Assembly: GCA_039707465.1 (NCBI GenBank)
Contig: CM077658.1
Coordinates: forward strand, 14,700,074-14,764,073
Direction: 5' to 3'
Length of the DNA: 64,000 bases
DNA from: Rhabdophis nuchalis
Lineage: Eukaryota > Chordata > Lepidosauria > Squamata > Natricidae
Part shown: piece after piece, positions 13,052-24,108 of the stretch
How positions within the stretch are numbered: the stretch's first letter is position 1
Layout of the letters: every line of letters begins with the position of its first letter
The notes under the pieces: model-generated
Databases searched by the model: none
Seen by the model: only the letters and a program-made list of their open reading frames with translations
What the model was told of the DNA's origin: nothing
Made by a program: the position numbers and the translations under genes

Positions 13052-13689
13052 CATGGCTACATCCAAGCCTGGATCTATCCAGATCTACACCCTTGCAATT
13101 TCAGAAAAGTTGAGGTTTTATGTTACTACCTTATTCTACTGCACCAAAAGGAGGGTTGTCTGCTGCTTACTCTGCGTGGTGTTAGGAAGGGTCTCTGGCC
13201 AGCAAATGCTTAATTCCATCCAGTCACTCTGACTCTACCTCAAATTATTACAGAATTACAAGCTCATAAAAAGGGAGGTTTCTGTTTTTTTAAAAACTTG
13301 CATCATCCTCCCTGGCTTGCTCCCTCTGCAATGCCAACTCTAAGATGCCAACAAGGAGGCATAGAGAGATGTGGGTTTTCTGTCCATGAGGCACCCAGAA
13401 AGTTGTACAAATCTACAACTGCCAAGCTCACTTTCTCTTGCCCTCTTCTTAATGTCGATTTGCTTCCCCTTCGCAGCTTCCTTTCACAACAGAACAACAT
13501 ATTGTTTGGTGCAAATTCAGGACAAACCTGTTTCTCTGTTTTGTATTTCCACTGCGAATGATTGCCAAGGACAGAATGTAAGTTGACCCAAAAGCTAAGT
13601 GCACAAGCTTGGAAATCAGAAGGGGTTGGGCTGGTGTAGATTGGGAGTAAAACTACACGGAATGTTGCCACTGCAGCCCCTACTCTTTG

Positions 13690-14225
13690 CCTTAGCTTAC
13701 TTTACTTACTTACTTATTCGAATTTGTATACCGCCCTTTCTCCCTTACGGGACTCAGGGCGGTGAACAAGCAATGATAAAAAACAATAATAAAAACATCA
13801 ATATAAATACCTATGCTAAAAATAAATTAAATACTAAGCCTGCTCTAAAATGCACAATAAAACCCCCAATAAAACCAGATTAAAAGCTACACCAGGCCGG
13901 CCGTACGAAAAAGATGGGTCTTCAGGGCTCGGCGGAACAGGTGCAGGTCCGTAGCTGTGCGGAGGTCAGGGGGCAAGTCGTTCCAGAGGGCAGGAGCTGC
14001 CACAGAGAAGGCTCTCCCCCTGGGTGTCGCCAGCTGACATTGACTGGCTGACGACACCCTGAGGAGGCCCTCTCTGTGGGAGCGGACTGGTCGGAGGGAG
14101 GTATTTGGCAGGAGGAGGTCTTGCAAGTATCTAGGTCCCTTGCCATGAAGTGCTTTAAAGGTTGTTACTAGCACCTTGAAGCGCACCTGGAAAGCCACAG
14201 GTGTTGGACTGGACCTCGATCATGC
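13690..14225 (-). mobile_element. L2-like LINE 3' end
   Basis: The minus-strand frame AFQVRFKVLVTTFKALHGKG...RPVRSHREGLLRVSSA...[16 protein letters not shown] lies next to the 3' end at 13720-13765 (CCGCCCTTTCTCCCTTACGG). Confidence 0.85.
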
Positions 14226-15033
14226 TACCACTTTGTCTTTCTTGTGGACTCCTGATTAATTTTGTTTTGTGTGAAACCTGGGATAGGTCTTCGCAAAGAA
14301 CACAATAGGCTGAATCTCCAGAGCAGCCTTCTCCCCAGCTAAAAGGAAAGCTAAAATAACCCTGACTAAAATCCTACAGATTTTGTTCTGCAAGATGGAG
14401 GTGAGATCCTGTAACATCTTGCAAGTTCACAGACAAGTTCGCCATTATCCTGAAGTAGAATACTACAGTCTCGGCGGGAGATTCTGGAGTCCGTAAAGAT
14501 CTGGAAGTGTGAATGCGTTAAGTGAATCTGATTTCCCCACGGACATTGTTTATTTGAAAGGTCACAAAAGGTGATCTCATGGACAGTGCAACCATCACAA
14601 ATACATGCCAGTTGTCAAGCATCCAAAATTTGATCACATGACTGTGGTGACGTGGCAACGGTCATAAGAGTGAAAAACGATCATACATTGCTTTTTCCAG
14701 GCTGCGGTAACTTCGAGTGGCCACTAAACGAATGGCTGTAATTCGAGGACTCCCAGTAAAAAGTATTTAAGCCTTGCAAAAGAGTCACACACATACAAAC
14801 AAATGGAATATGTTTATGTAATAGCTTATGTAATATTCCTTTTTAAAGAATCCATTGCATAATGAGTTAGCCGTAAGAATGCTACGTTTCTCTTAGGAGC
14901 AATCAAAATGTTTTGACGAATGCCCCAACTTTGTGCTGCGCAGAGGTGGCCCCCTCCCTGAGTGAACTAAAAATCAGCATTTATAAAAGTTGTCAACTAA
15001 TTCTTTTGTTAATGGTGGAGATCACCTTTAGTG

Positions 15034-15465
15034 CTCGGGGCCTAGTTATATGCGAGACCGCCTCCTGCCCCATACATCCCTCAGACCGATACGCTCCCAC
15101 AGAGAGGGCCTCCTCAGGGTGCCGTCGGCTGGACAATGCCGACTGGCGACACCCAGGGCCCAGCCCTTTGGAACGACTTACCCCCTGAACTTCGCACCAT
15201 CTCCGACCTCCGCCTCTTCCGCAAGTGTCTTAAGACACATCTGTTCCACCTAGCCGGCCTAGCGTAACCTCCATTACTGATTTTTAGATAGTTTTAAATT
15301 TGGGGATTTTAATTTGGTTTTTAGCGCAGGATTTTATTGGAATAAGTTTTTAAATTTTTTATATGTTTTTGTATGTACTTTAGTATTCCTGTGCGCCGCC
15401 CTGGGTCCGTTTGGAGAAGGGCGGGGTATAAATTTAATAAAATAAAATAATAAATAAATAAAATA
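15034..15465 (+). mobile_element. L2-like LINE 3' end
   Basis: RDRLLPHTSLRPIRSHREGL and FGTTYPLNFAPSP frames (a small internal deletion shifts the frame), then the 3' end CGCCGCCCTGGGTCCGTTTGG and an AATAAAATAAAATAAT tail. Confidence 0.8.
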
Positions 15466-15695
15466 AGTTAGAATGGAATAGAAATAAAAGGACTAGGAAT
15501 AATAGGAATAGAAATAAAAGGAATAGAAATAAAAGGAATAGGAATAATAGGAATAGGAATAAAAGGAATAGGAATAATAGGAATAGGAATAAAAGGAATA
15601 GGAATAATAGGAATAGGAATAAAAGGAATAGGAATAATAGGAATAGGAATAATAGGAATAGAAATAACAAAAATAGGAGTGACAGGAATAGGAAC
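15466..15695. repeat. (GGAATA)n/(AATAATA)n microsatellite between two LINE tails
   Basis: Repeats of GGAATAGGAATAAAA-type units fill the space between the 3' end of a plus-strand L2-like element and the 3' end of a minus-strand CR1. Confidence 0.9.
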
Positions 15696-15815
15696 AGAAT
15701 AGCAGAGTTGGAAGGGACCTTGGAGGTCTTCTAGTCCAACCCCCTGCTTAGGCAGGAAACCCTACACCACTCCAGACAAATGGTTATCCAACGTCTTCTT
15801 AAAAACACCTGAACC
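15696..15815 (-). mobile_element. CR1-type LINE 3' end, short
   Basis: AGCAGAGTTGGAAGGGACCTTGG followed (in part) by TCTAGTCCAACCCCCTGC, the reverse complement of the CR1 3' terminus. Confidence 0.75.
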
Positions 15816-16279
15816 CAAGTAAATATTGCGCCACTGAGTACCATAACTGCCTCTTTTGTTCCAGCCCTTTCCACCCTGCGCTTAGTGGGGCCCCTCCTTT
15901 GTTACACATAGAGCACCTTACACCATTATACAGTTGGTTTACTTTTCATTTCTTTTTTCTTTTTCTTTTTAATGATCCAAAGGTTGTGGTTGGTAACCAT
16001 GGCTTTATTCTTTAGCTAAGTTATTCACAGCGCAATAACTGTGGCCTGCATTTGTCTTCGCATCGCTTTGTCCCCAGTTCTCTGTTTGTCTCTTGTGGCA
16101 ATTTTGAAAAGGTCCTCTGGGAAAGTAGGGAGGTCTCAGATTCTATTGCTCAGTTAGGAAATCTGCAAGCCTGGTAGGAGGAAGCCTGAAATGTCCAAAG
16201 GTCACCCAAATACTTATTAAATCCAAGTACTGCACCAACCTATCAGTTACCTCTTCCTCTTCGTTGCACCCGTGAACGT

Positions 16280-16287
16280 TATATAAG
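16280..16287 (+). promoter_or_regulatory. TATA box of SDR copy A
   Basis: TATATAAG lies 143 bp before the copy A start codon. A (TG)n(AG)n run at 16314-16342 would fall in the 5' UTR. Transcription would be expected to start about 25-30 bp downstream of the box. Confidence 0.6.
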
Positions 16288-16422
16288 ACTGGGTGTTTGC
16301 AAACACTTGGAACTGTGTGTGTGTGTGTGAGAGAGAGAGAGGCGAGTAAAAGTGTAGAGAGAGAAGACAGCCATCGGAGTTATTTTTCTGGAGTTGTTCT
16401 GGAATCTGGCTGGCAAGGAAAT

Positions 16423-17512
16423 ATGGAAGGGCTGAATGCGCGCAGTGTCCTAGTGACAGGATCGAATCGGGGCCTCGGTCTGGGGATGATCAAACAACTG
16501 GCTGAGAAACGCAACCCACCACAATGGATCTTTGCAACCTGCCGGGATCCAGAGGGACCACGTAGTCAGGTATGCCATAGAGGGAGATCTGTTACTAGAG
16601 GGAAGTCTTTGAAGCTTGTTTAACGTGGAAATCAGGGCCAACGATAGAGAGGAAGCCAAATAGTGGCATAACTCTTGGGAGTCACATTTTCACACAGGAG
16701 TTCTATTGCCTCGAATCAGAAGATTAAACTTGCCTTTGGAATGCCCCAAGGAGTGCTAGAAAATGGGAAGCGAACACCTGATATTAGATTTTATCTTTTT
16801 AATTGACAAGTTAAGAAATGTGCAAGCTTGCTGATTCATAGGATTTGATCACATTCTCATAAAGACCTTGGGAAGGGATGTTAAGTTTAATAATATTAAT
16901 TAATTCTTTTTAATTTTTATTTATTTGGGTTTGCTAAGCATGTATGAGAAAACTCAAAACGCACTTGTTCCATCTAGCCGGCTTGGCCTAATTTCATGCT
17001 GCTCGCCCCAGACTGTGATTTTAAATGATTTTATTCGGTTTTATGGGGTTAGTTTTTAACTTTTATAAAATTTGTACAGGGGATTATTTAATTCGATTTT
17101 AACTTCGTAGGTACTGTTTTAATTTTAGTAGTTTTGATTTTTACCTGTACACTGCCCCGAGTCCCTTCGGGGAGAGGGGGGCAGTCTAGAAATCAAATTA
17201 AATAAATAATAAATAAAACAAGCATAAGGATGAATATAATATATGCACATATAAGTATAAGCAGGTATACGCATATGCGTAAGGAATGAGTACAAATAAA
17301 TGGGGACAATAGGACAGGGACATAAGCAGGGGTGGGTTTCTGCAGGTTCGCACCTACTCGCGAGAGCCGGTTGGTGAAATTTAGAGAACCGGTGAGAGGG
17401 GGTTCCACCGGCGTACCTGGAAGTAAATCTGGCCCACCGCTGCCAGTGACCCAACAGGAAGGAAAGGAAAGGAAGGAAAAAAGGAAGGAAGGAAGGAAAG
17501 AAAGAAAGAAAG

Positions 17513-17578
<66 letters not shown>

Positions 17579-20500
17579 GAAAAAAGAAAGAATTTATCAT
17601 CACAATTGAGTCCAAAATTTTGGTTGCTAAGCAAGAGCGTTGTTAAATGAGTTTCACCACATTTTAAAAGGTGGCCACTCCCACCTGTCACATGACTGCC
17701 AAGCCACGCCCACAAATAGGCCACACCTACAGAGTAGGTTCTAAAAAATTTGAAACCCACCACTGGACATAAGGCACACTGATGTTCTTATGCACGCCCC
17801 CTTACAGACCTCTTAGGAATGGGGTGAGGTCCATGATTAAGGTTAAAGGTTTGGGGGTTTGAGGATGTAACAACAGAGTCGGGTAGAGCATTCCAGGCAT
17901 TGACCCCTCTGTTGCTAAAGTCATCTCTTCTGCAATCGAGTTTGGTTTACTTTGAGTTTGTATCTATTTTGTGTTCCTGTATTATTGTGGTTGAAGCTGA
18001 AGTAGTCGTTGACAGGTAGGACATTGCAGAAGAGAATTTTGTGTACTGTGCTTATTGCAGACCGTAGGCAGCGTAGTTCTAGGTTGGCAATGGCCCATTG
18101 ACAAAGGCGGTGGTGGGAGATGAGTTTCTTCCCCCCTTTTAGTGGGAAGTATTCTCTGCCCCTTAATATTTCCTAAAATATTTCATTTCTAGGAAAGTGG
18201 TGGGTGCTAACTTCCTACAGCACCTTCAAAAGGTGTGAGTTTTCAGAAGCAAATCCCAAAGAAAATTAGAGACATGAGAAGGAATTATTCCTTCCTATCT
18301 AAGAAACTATTTAAAAAAGGGATCTGGTTCAAATGGTTGTTACCAGAAGGAATGTTGGTTTTCTGGGAAGGGAGTAGAATTAGAATCAAAACTTTAGAAG
18401 AGGCAAATGCTTTTTCTCAAAAATACTCCATATTCCCTAGGGGACGATGAAGGAGGAACAGTGGGGGTGGCAGCCCCTCACGATGACGGGGGGAAAGAAT
18501 CAATAGCCAAAAGACTTAGGTCTCAAAAATGATACTATTTAAAAATTTCATTTGAATGTTGTCATGATTGATGGTAAGGAAAAACAAGAAGAATGAACAT
18601 AGAAAATATGCAATGTATTTGTTATTGTGCTTGTCTTTTTTTTTTTACTAAAACCTGTACTATGATGAAGTTTGGAGGGGGACCACCGGCTCCGGCATGA
18701 AGCTACTAAAATGTAACGTTTTTTTCCTATACCCTTTTCCCAATATTATTTTGTAAAAACCAATAAATTCTTTTAAAACAAAGAAGTGTGAGTCGGGCAT
18801 AATGTGGCAATTTCCTTCTGCAAAAGCCAAGGGTTCGATTCGTCCTGTAATCCAAAACAAAATGAGGATGCAAAAGACATCATTGAGGGTACAATAAGAA
18901 ACCGGGCAAATCCTTGCTCAGGGCTGTGTCATCTTCATCATCATTGTTAACGCCCTGCTGCAGATTGTTAATATGGCAAAACCTTTGTTGCGGAAAAGAG
19001 AAAACGCCATTTCAGAACTAGGACAGCTCAAGTTGGGAATGTTTCTGCAGCGAGCCAAAGATGAGCGAAGCACGGCCTTCGAAAATAGTGAGCTAGCCGA
19101 ATGCCGGGATTAGTGGGAGGTGAGGATCGGCCCGTCGGCTGAGAGTCTTTCCTAAATCTTTGGTTTTTGTATTTTTCAGGATTTGAGGAATTTGGCTGCT
19201 CAGCACCAGGAAATTGTGATCATCCCACTGAGTAAGTGGCTGGTCCTGATGATATCCTGGGAAAGATGCTAGCACCCTGTCACTATCCATGAAAACTTCA
19301 TTTCTAGTGTTGTGGCCTGCCAGTGGCCAGTGGAGCTGGCAGCAGATTCGGACAGTGAGGAGGCTGGGGAGAAACATGGGCCAGTCCTGGAGTCTGGGGA
19401 AGGCTCTAATCGAGGGCTCTGTGTTGGAGGCAGAGAGTTACAACAGCACTGAAAAAAGGAACGTATGGCCATTTTCACACTTATAACCGTTGTCATGCCC
19501 CCATGTTCGCGCAATCAAAAATTCAGATGGTTGGCAAGGGAATCATATTTATGATGGGCCTCTTGTGTCCTTCCAATAGCCAGAGTTCATGGGGAAGCCA
19601 GATTCACTTAACAACAGTGTGACTAATGTAACAACTACAGTGATTTGCTTAACAACTGTCACAAGAAAGATCCCAAAATGGGGCAAAACCCACTTAAGAA
19701 ATGTCAGGAGCAGAATGTTTTGGCTGTAAATTGAGGCCTACATTGACCTTCTCCCTGTTCCCGTAGACATTACCGATCCATCCAGTATCGAGTCAGCTGT
19801 AAAGATGGTCACGGAGAGGCTGAATGGAACTGGGTTGAACCTGCTAATCAACAACGCAGCAATTGCATCCGGTCATTCCAACCTCAACTCTCAAACACCT
19901 GAAGACATGGCTAAGGTCTACAAAACCAACGTCATTGGGCCCATGATGATGAACCAGGTAATGGAAGCACTTCTTCACCCTCATCCTCAGTGGTGGGATT
20001 CAAATTGTTTTACTGCTGGTTCTGTGGGCGTGGCTTGGTGGGCATGGTGTGGCTTGGTGGGTGTGGCTTGGTGGGTGTGGCTTGGTGGGTGTGGCCGGGG
20101 AAGGATATGGTAAAATCTCTATAGGAACCATCTTTGGTGGGAAGGTAACAGGGTTCCATGTGCCTTCGGTGTTAGTCATGTCGGCCACATGACCACGGAA
20201 ACGTCTTCAGAGACCGCTGTCTCTTCGGCTTTGAAATGGAGATGAGCACTGCCCCCTAGAGTTGGGAATGACTAGCACAGGGGGCGGCGACATTAAACAC
20301 TCAAAAAGCCATAAAGGTCCTAACTGGAAGCCCCTCATTCAATTCTGGAGCTGACTGGAAGTCCGATTCCCCTATCATAGAGTCTCCTCCTAGCGCAGCG
20401 TCCTTTTTCCTCTGCTGACCAGAAGTCAGTCCCCCACTATAGTGTCTCCTCCTAGCGTGGCATCCTTTTCCCTCTACCTGTCCTAACCAAAAGCCCCATC

Positions 20501-22630
20501 AATTGTGGAGCCAACCAGTGACAGGGAGCTGCAGCAGAGGGATGAAAGAGCCACATGCGGCTCCAGAGCCATGGATTGCTGACCCCTGGACTAGCACATA
20601 TGTGCGAGGGGAACCGTTACTTTTACCGTAGTCCTGATAGATGCACTAAAAATGGATATTTAGCAACAATTCGGAGTCAGTGACTCCCAAGTCTATGAAT
20701 ACGGTGGCTGCCTTAAATTCTGCCTGTCTTTTCTAGGCATTCCTGCCTTTGCTGAGGAAGGCATCTCAGGACAGTCCCAAGAAAGGGATGAGCTGCAGCA
20801 AAGCCTCCATTGTCAACATGTCCAGTCATGCAGGTTCCATCACAGAGGTTTACCTGTGGAAGTATGGAGAGGTTATTCCTTACCGTTGTAGCAAGGTACT
20901 AAATATGCATTGGCACAAAGCGTGGAGGGTCATTAAAAGATTTACTGACCGCAATTGAGACCCGAGCAACTCGGTTGTTAAGTGAAGCGGTTGCTGAGTA
21001 AACACGTCTGCAATTTTACTTAGGATCTCTTTAGTTTTACAGACCGCAAAGGTCCCGTGAATGCAAGGACTGGTTATGAAGTGACTTTTCATTCACTGAC
21101 ATAACCGAATGGTCCCTACAGGAGGATTACCTCTACTTTAGGATTCCAATCCTGTTTTTACAAAATGCTTAACGAGGGAGTGATGCATTAGCATGCATTG
21201 GCAAACATAAAAGAATTCAGAGGTACCTTACTGAATCCTGAAGAAGCCAACATTCCTTTTCAAAAAAGCATCAACAAGAAAATCCAGGGATTATTATGTT
21301 AATGTAATACCTGTCCCTTTCCTATTTCATGTTCCCTTTAAATCTCTCCTCTCCTCTCTTCTTCCTTTCTTTTCGTTTCCTCTTCCTGTTTTTTTGCCTT
21401 TTCTCTCCACTCTTCTTCCTCTTTCTTTTTTCTTTTCCTTTCCTCTCTTCTTCCTGTTTTCCCTTTTCTCTCCTCTCCTCTCCTCTTCCTGTTTCTTTTT
21501 TCCTTTCCTTTCCTTTTCTCCTCCTGCTTCTTTTTTCTTTTTCTTTCCTTTCCTCTCTTCTTCCTGTTTTTTCCCTTTTCTCTCCTCTCCTCTTCCTGTT
21601 CCTTTCCTTTCCTTTCCTGCCCTGCCCTGCCCTGCCCTCTATCCAAAATCAACCTCCACTCTGGAATGGAATAAAATACAAAGATTTTTCGGGCATTCAA
21701 ATGATTTTAAAAATTGCATTTTGTTTTGCTCGATGCCTTTCCCTGCTCCTGGCATGTCTCTCTCTTCTAGGCTGCTCTGAATATGCTGACACGGTGCCAA
21801 TCGTTCGCATATAGTGCCGATGAGATTCTGTGCATCACATTGCATCCAGGGTGGGTGCTCACAGACATGGGAGGCGAAGGGGTAGGTTTTTTTGTTCTGG
21901 AAACTCATTCATACCTTTGGAGCGGGATAGTTGGGGCTTATGAGCATATAATATAAATTGGCCCAAATCCAAAACAGAATTACCTTAAACCTGTTTAATT
22001 CATTGATAAGTTTTCACTTGGGTGGAACGGTAGCTGGATCTCCTGAAAAATTTAAGAGAAGTGAAGAAAAGTTATAGTTTGCCTCTAGCAACGAACAATT
22101 TGATGGTGCTTTGCTTTGAGCATGGACCCTGTGTAAAAAGAGACACGGTGGCTCAGTGGCTAAGATGCTGAGCTTTTCAATCAGAAAGATCAGCAGTTCG
22201 GCGGTTCAAATCCCTAGCACCACATAACGGAGTGAGCTCCCATTACTTCTCCCAACTTCCGCCAACCTAGCAGTTCCTAAGCACGTAAAAAATGCAAGTA
22301 GAAAAATAGGAACCACCTTTGGTGGGAAGGTAACAGCGTCCCGTGCTCCTTCAGCGTTGAGTCATGCCAGCCACCTGACCACGGAGATGTCTTCAGACAG
22401 CGCTGGCTCTTCGGCTTTGAAATGGCGATGCACCACCCCCTAGAGTCAATAACAGCTAGCACTTACGTTCGAGGGGAGCCTTTACTTTTACCTAAATATT
22501 ATTCTCGTTTCTCTAGGCTGAGATGACAGTGGATTCAAGTGTAGCGGCCATCCTAAAACTTCTGCCTCATCTGTCTGAGAAGGACACTGGCACTTTTCTA
22601 AATTGGGAAGGGAAAGTCCTTCCCTGGTGA
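16423..22630 (+). CDS. SDR copy A: C-signal/sniffer-like short-chain dehydrogenase, six exons, complete
   Basis: Joined exons 16423-16569, 19180-19231, 19767-19957, 20737-20895, 21771-21881 and 22517-22630 give an open 257-aa protein; every intron is GT-AG. The family is the classical SDR: a Rossmann-fold, NAD(P)(H)-dependent, presumably cytosolic oxidoreductase; no signal peptide or membrane segment is seen. Visible motifs are the cofactor loop TGSNRGLG (residues 12-19), the putative catalytic set Asn121 (KTNVIG), Ser160 (NMSS), Tyr179 and Lys183 (YRCSK), and HPGWV..TDMG in exon 5. Oddities: the usual NNAG motif reads NNAA (95-98) and exon 3 is one codon longer than in the other copies. Exon 1 differs from copy C at 14 of 49 residues, so this is the most divergent member. 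Start chosen at the ATG aligned with the other copies. The C terminus ends in LPW. Reaction class is confident; substrate is unknown. Confidence 0.9.
16945..17215 (+). mobile_element. L2-like LINE 3' end in intron 1 of copy A
   Basis: AAACTCAAAACGCACTTGTTCC, the UTR, then CTGCCCCGAGTCCCTTCGG and AATAAATAATAAATAAA. Confidence 0.7.
17216..18100 (-). mobile_element. CR1/L3-like LINE 3' fragment (family B), interrupted
   Basis: Reverse-complement family B UTR and coding end (GTTGAAGCTGAAGTAGTCG, GACAGGTAGGACATTGCAG), split by the hAT-like element at 17327-17765. Confidence 0.7.
17327..17765. mobile_element. hAT-like nonautonomous element in intron 1 of copy A
   Basis: Ends CAGGGGTGGGTTTC / GAAACCCACCACTG are inverted. 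Perfect 8-bp target duplications GACATAAG lie at 17319-17326 and 17766-17773. It contains an internal (GAAA)n run at 17460-17600. The same family is at 32976. Confidence 0.88.
18241..18785 (+). mobile_element. 5'-truncated ORF1-only L1 (HAL1-like) insertion
   Basis: Begins inside the C-terminal part of an L1 ORF1 protein (IPKKIRDMRRNYSFLSKKLF, GIWFKWLLPEGMLVFWEG). After the ORF1 stop at about 18450 it passes directly into a 335-bp 3' UTR with AATAAA, and no ORF2. It is flanked by GTGTGAGT at 18233-18240 and 18786-18793. The same ORF1-to-UTR junction occurs in the fuller copy at 37410-39363. Confidence 0.75.
19290..19455 (+). mobile_element. LTR fragment in intron 2 of copy A
   Basis: TTGTGGCCTGCCAGTGGCCAGTGG (in part) and GACAGTGAGGAGGCTGGGG match the 5' part of the solo LTR at 51438. 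Confidence 0.65.
20105..20630 (-). mobile_element. tRNA-SINE body fragment in intron 3 of copy A, interrupted
   Basis: ACCATCTTTGGTGGGAAGGT ... GACTAGCA / CATATGTGCGAGGGGAACC is the common SINE body, cut by the hAT-like element at 20278-20588. A 14-bp GTGGCTTGGTGGGT repeat precedes it at about 20029-20096. The strand is taken as opposite to the copy at 47740-48325 and is uncertain. Confidence 0.55.
20278..20588. mobile_element. hAT-like nonautonomous element inserted in a SINE
   Basis: Starts CAGGGGGCGG and ends GCTGACCCCTG, with perfect 8-bp target duplications GACTAGCA at 20270-20277 and 20589-20596. Removing the element restores the SINE string GACTAGCACATATGTGCG. Confidence 0.85.
21330..21645. 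repeat. Polypyrimidine tract in intron 4 of copy A
   Basis: About 310 bp of TTTCC/CTCTTCCTG runs ending in (CCCTG)n. It lies 125 bp before the exon 5 acceptor. The frames through it are low-complexity artefacts. Confidence 0.9.
22140..22497 (+). mobile_element. Full-length tRNA-derived SINE in intron 5 of copy A
   Basis: The head GGTGGCTCAGTGGCTAAGATG with GGTTCAAATCCC (B-box) is tRNA-like. The body runs through AGCAGTTCCTAAGCACG and ACCACCTTTGGTGGGAAGG to GAGGGGAGCCTTTACTTTTACC. It ends 20 bp before the exon 6 acceptor. Confidence 0.8.
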
Positions 22631-22702
22631 ACAACTTGTTCGATAAACTGGACGAACCTCTTACTTGGGCCAATGTGACTATTTATCTTGTGTTATTTGT
22701 TG

Positions 22703-22708
22703 ATTAAA
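22703..22708 (+). terminator. Putative poly(A) signal of SDR copy A
   Basis: ATTAAA lies 73 bp after the stop codon of copy A and is followed by T-rich sequence and TCTGGTTCCTC. It is the first good hexamer downstream. Confidence 0.5.
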
Positions 22709-22904
22709 TTGACTTTTGTCCCCAAATTGCTCCGTCTGGTTCCTCTTCTTTTTTCCACTGCCCTGGAGGTTAAAGTCACACGTCTCATTGGTTTTCATAA
22801 TTTCATCAACGATTTATGTGTTAAAAGAAATTGACGTCAAATTGTACTACAGATAAATGTGTTGTTTTGCAAAATGATCTTGAATACATGTCTGAATAGT
22901 CATA

Positions 22905-23130
22905 CAATACAATACAATAGCAGAGTTGGAAGGGACCTTGGAGGTCATCTAGTCCAACTCCCTGCCTAGGCAGGAAGCCCTATACCGTTTCAGACAAATG
23001 GCTGTCCAACATCTTCTTAAAGACTTGCAGTGTTGGGGCATTCACAAGTTCTGGAGGCAACCTCTGTTCCACTGATTAATTGTTCTAACTGTTAATAGGT
23101 GGAACTGTTGTGACTGTTAATCAGTTAATC
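22905..23130 (-). mobile_element. CR1-type LINE 3' end
   Basis: ATACAATACAATAGCAGAGTT then GGACCTTGGAGGTCATCTAG: reverse complement of the CR1 terminus with its ATTGT tail. Confidence 0.8.
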
Positions 23131-23399
23131 AGTCATCTATTTGGCAACTTCAAATTTTGATCAATAAATGGTCTGTCTTACATATTGGTAAATGGTTGGA
23201 AGAAATGTCCTTCTGGGTTCAGTTCCCAGAAAGGGGCCGGGGGGGCGGGGAGGAAGCTGCAGGGAGCTACTCTGTCTTTAAAAACATGTTTCTCCTTTTT
23301 CACATCCAGGGAAATATAATATTCTGCTTTCTTCATATTTCTCAGGATATTTCAGTTTTCTAGCAGAGGAGTGGGTGTTTTCTTCCTACAATATCAGAA

Positions 23400-23790
23400 T
23401 GTCAAGTATAAGCTAGGTGTCATTGAACTAGCTGACGACCCTCACTTTGTCAAGGGCCTAGGTGTACTTATCTCTGACGAGCTATGCTCCAAAGTTCCAG
23501 TTGTTAAAAAAGCATTAAGAGTTGTAAATTTAATTTTGCAGCAGGTTTTTTCCTGGAAACATTGTATTGCTAATTAGGGCTTATAAAACTTATGCTAGAC
23601 TGATCTTAGAGTTCAACTGATTGGAATCCCCACCATATATCTGGCATCAGTACGACCGAGCGGGTTCAGAAGTACATCACGAGAAACGTCTTGCGCTCTT
23701 CTGCACACCATAGAATTCCCCGTGCTATTAGGTTCAAATTCTCCATTTGGATGGCTTAGAACTGTGCCGCTTGTGGTCAGACCTAGGTAT
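23400..23790 (+). mobile_element. Decayed CR1/L3-like LINE coding fragment (family B)
   Basis: Frame pieces YKLGVIELADDPHFVKGLGV, KKALRVVNLILQQVFSW and a frameshifted arginine-rich part correspond to the RT segment seen in the 2.4 and 46 kb copies. Confidence 0.6.
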
Positions 23791-24108
23791 TGAACATTGG
23801 GCACTTATCTAACAAAATGAAATTCAATTGTGAAAAAAGTAAGGTTCTACATTTAGGCAAGAAAAACAAAATGCACAGGTACAGTATAGGTGGTACCTTG
23901 CTCAATAGTAGCAACTGTGAGAGGGATCTTGGAATCCTAGTGGACAACCATTTAAATATGAGCCAGCAGTGTGCAGCAGCTGCCAAAAAAGCCAACACAG
24001 TTCTAGGCTGCATAAACAGAGGGATAGAATCTAGATCACGTGAAGTGTTAATGCCACTGTATAGTGCCTTGGTAAGGCCACACTTGGAATACTGCATACA
24101 GTTTTGGG
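23790..24108 (+). mobile_element. CR1-type LINE RT fragment, truncated by a minisatellite
   Basis: [61 protein letters not shown] is an RT segment lying upstream of that seen in the other CR1 copies. It stops abruptly at the minisatellite. Confidence 0.85.

Noticed and set aside
15434..15670. 78-aa Leu/Phe-rich minus-strand frame that looks like a membrane protein
   Set aside because: Composition of a GGAATA/AATAATA microsatellite read in reverse.
21329..21814. 161-aa Phe/Ser/Leu frame overlapping exon 5 of copy A
   Set aside because: Polypyrimidine tract in intron 4; exon 5 uses a different frame.
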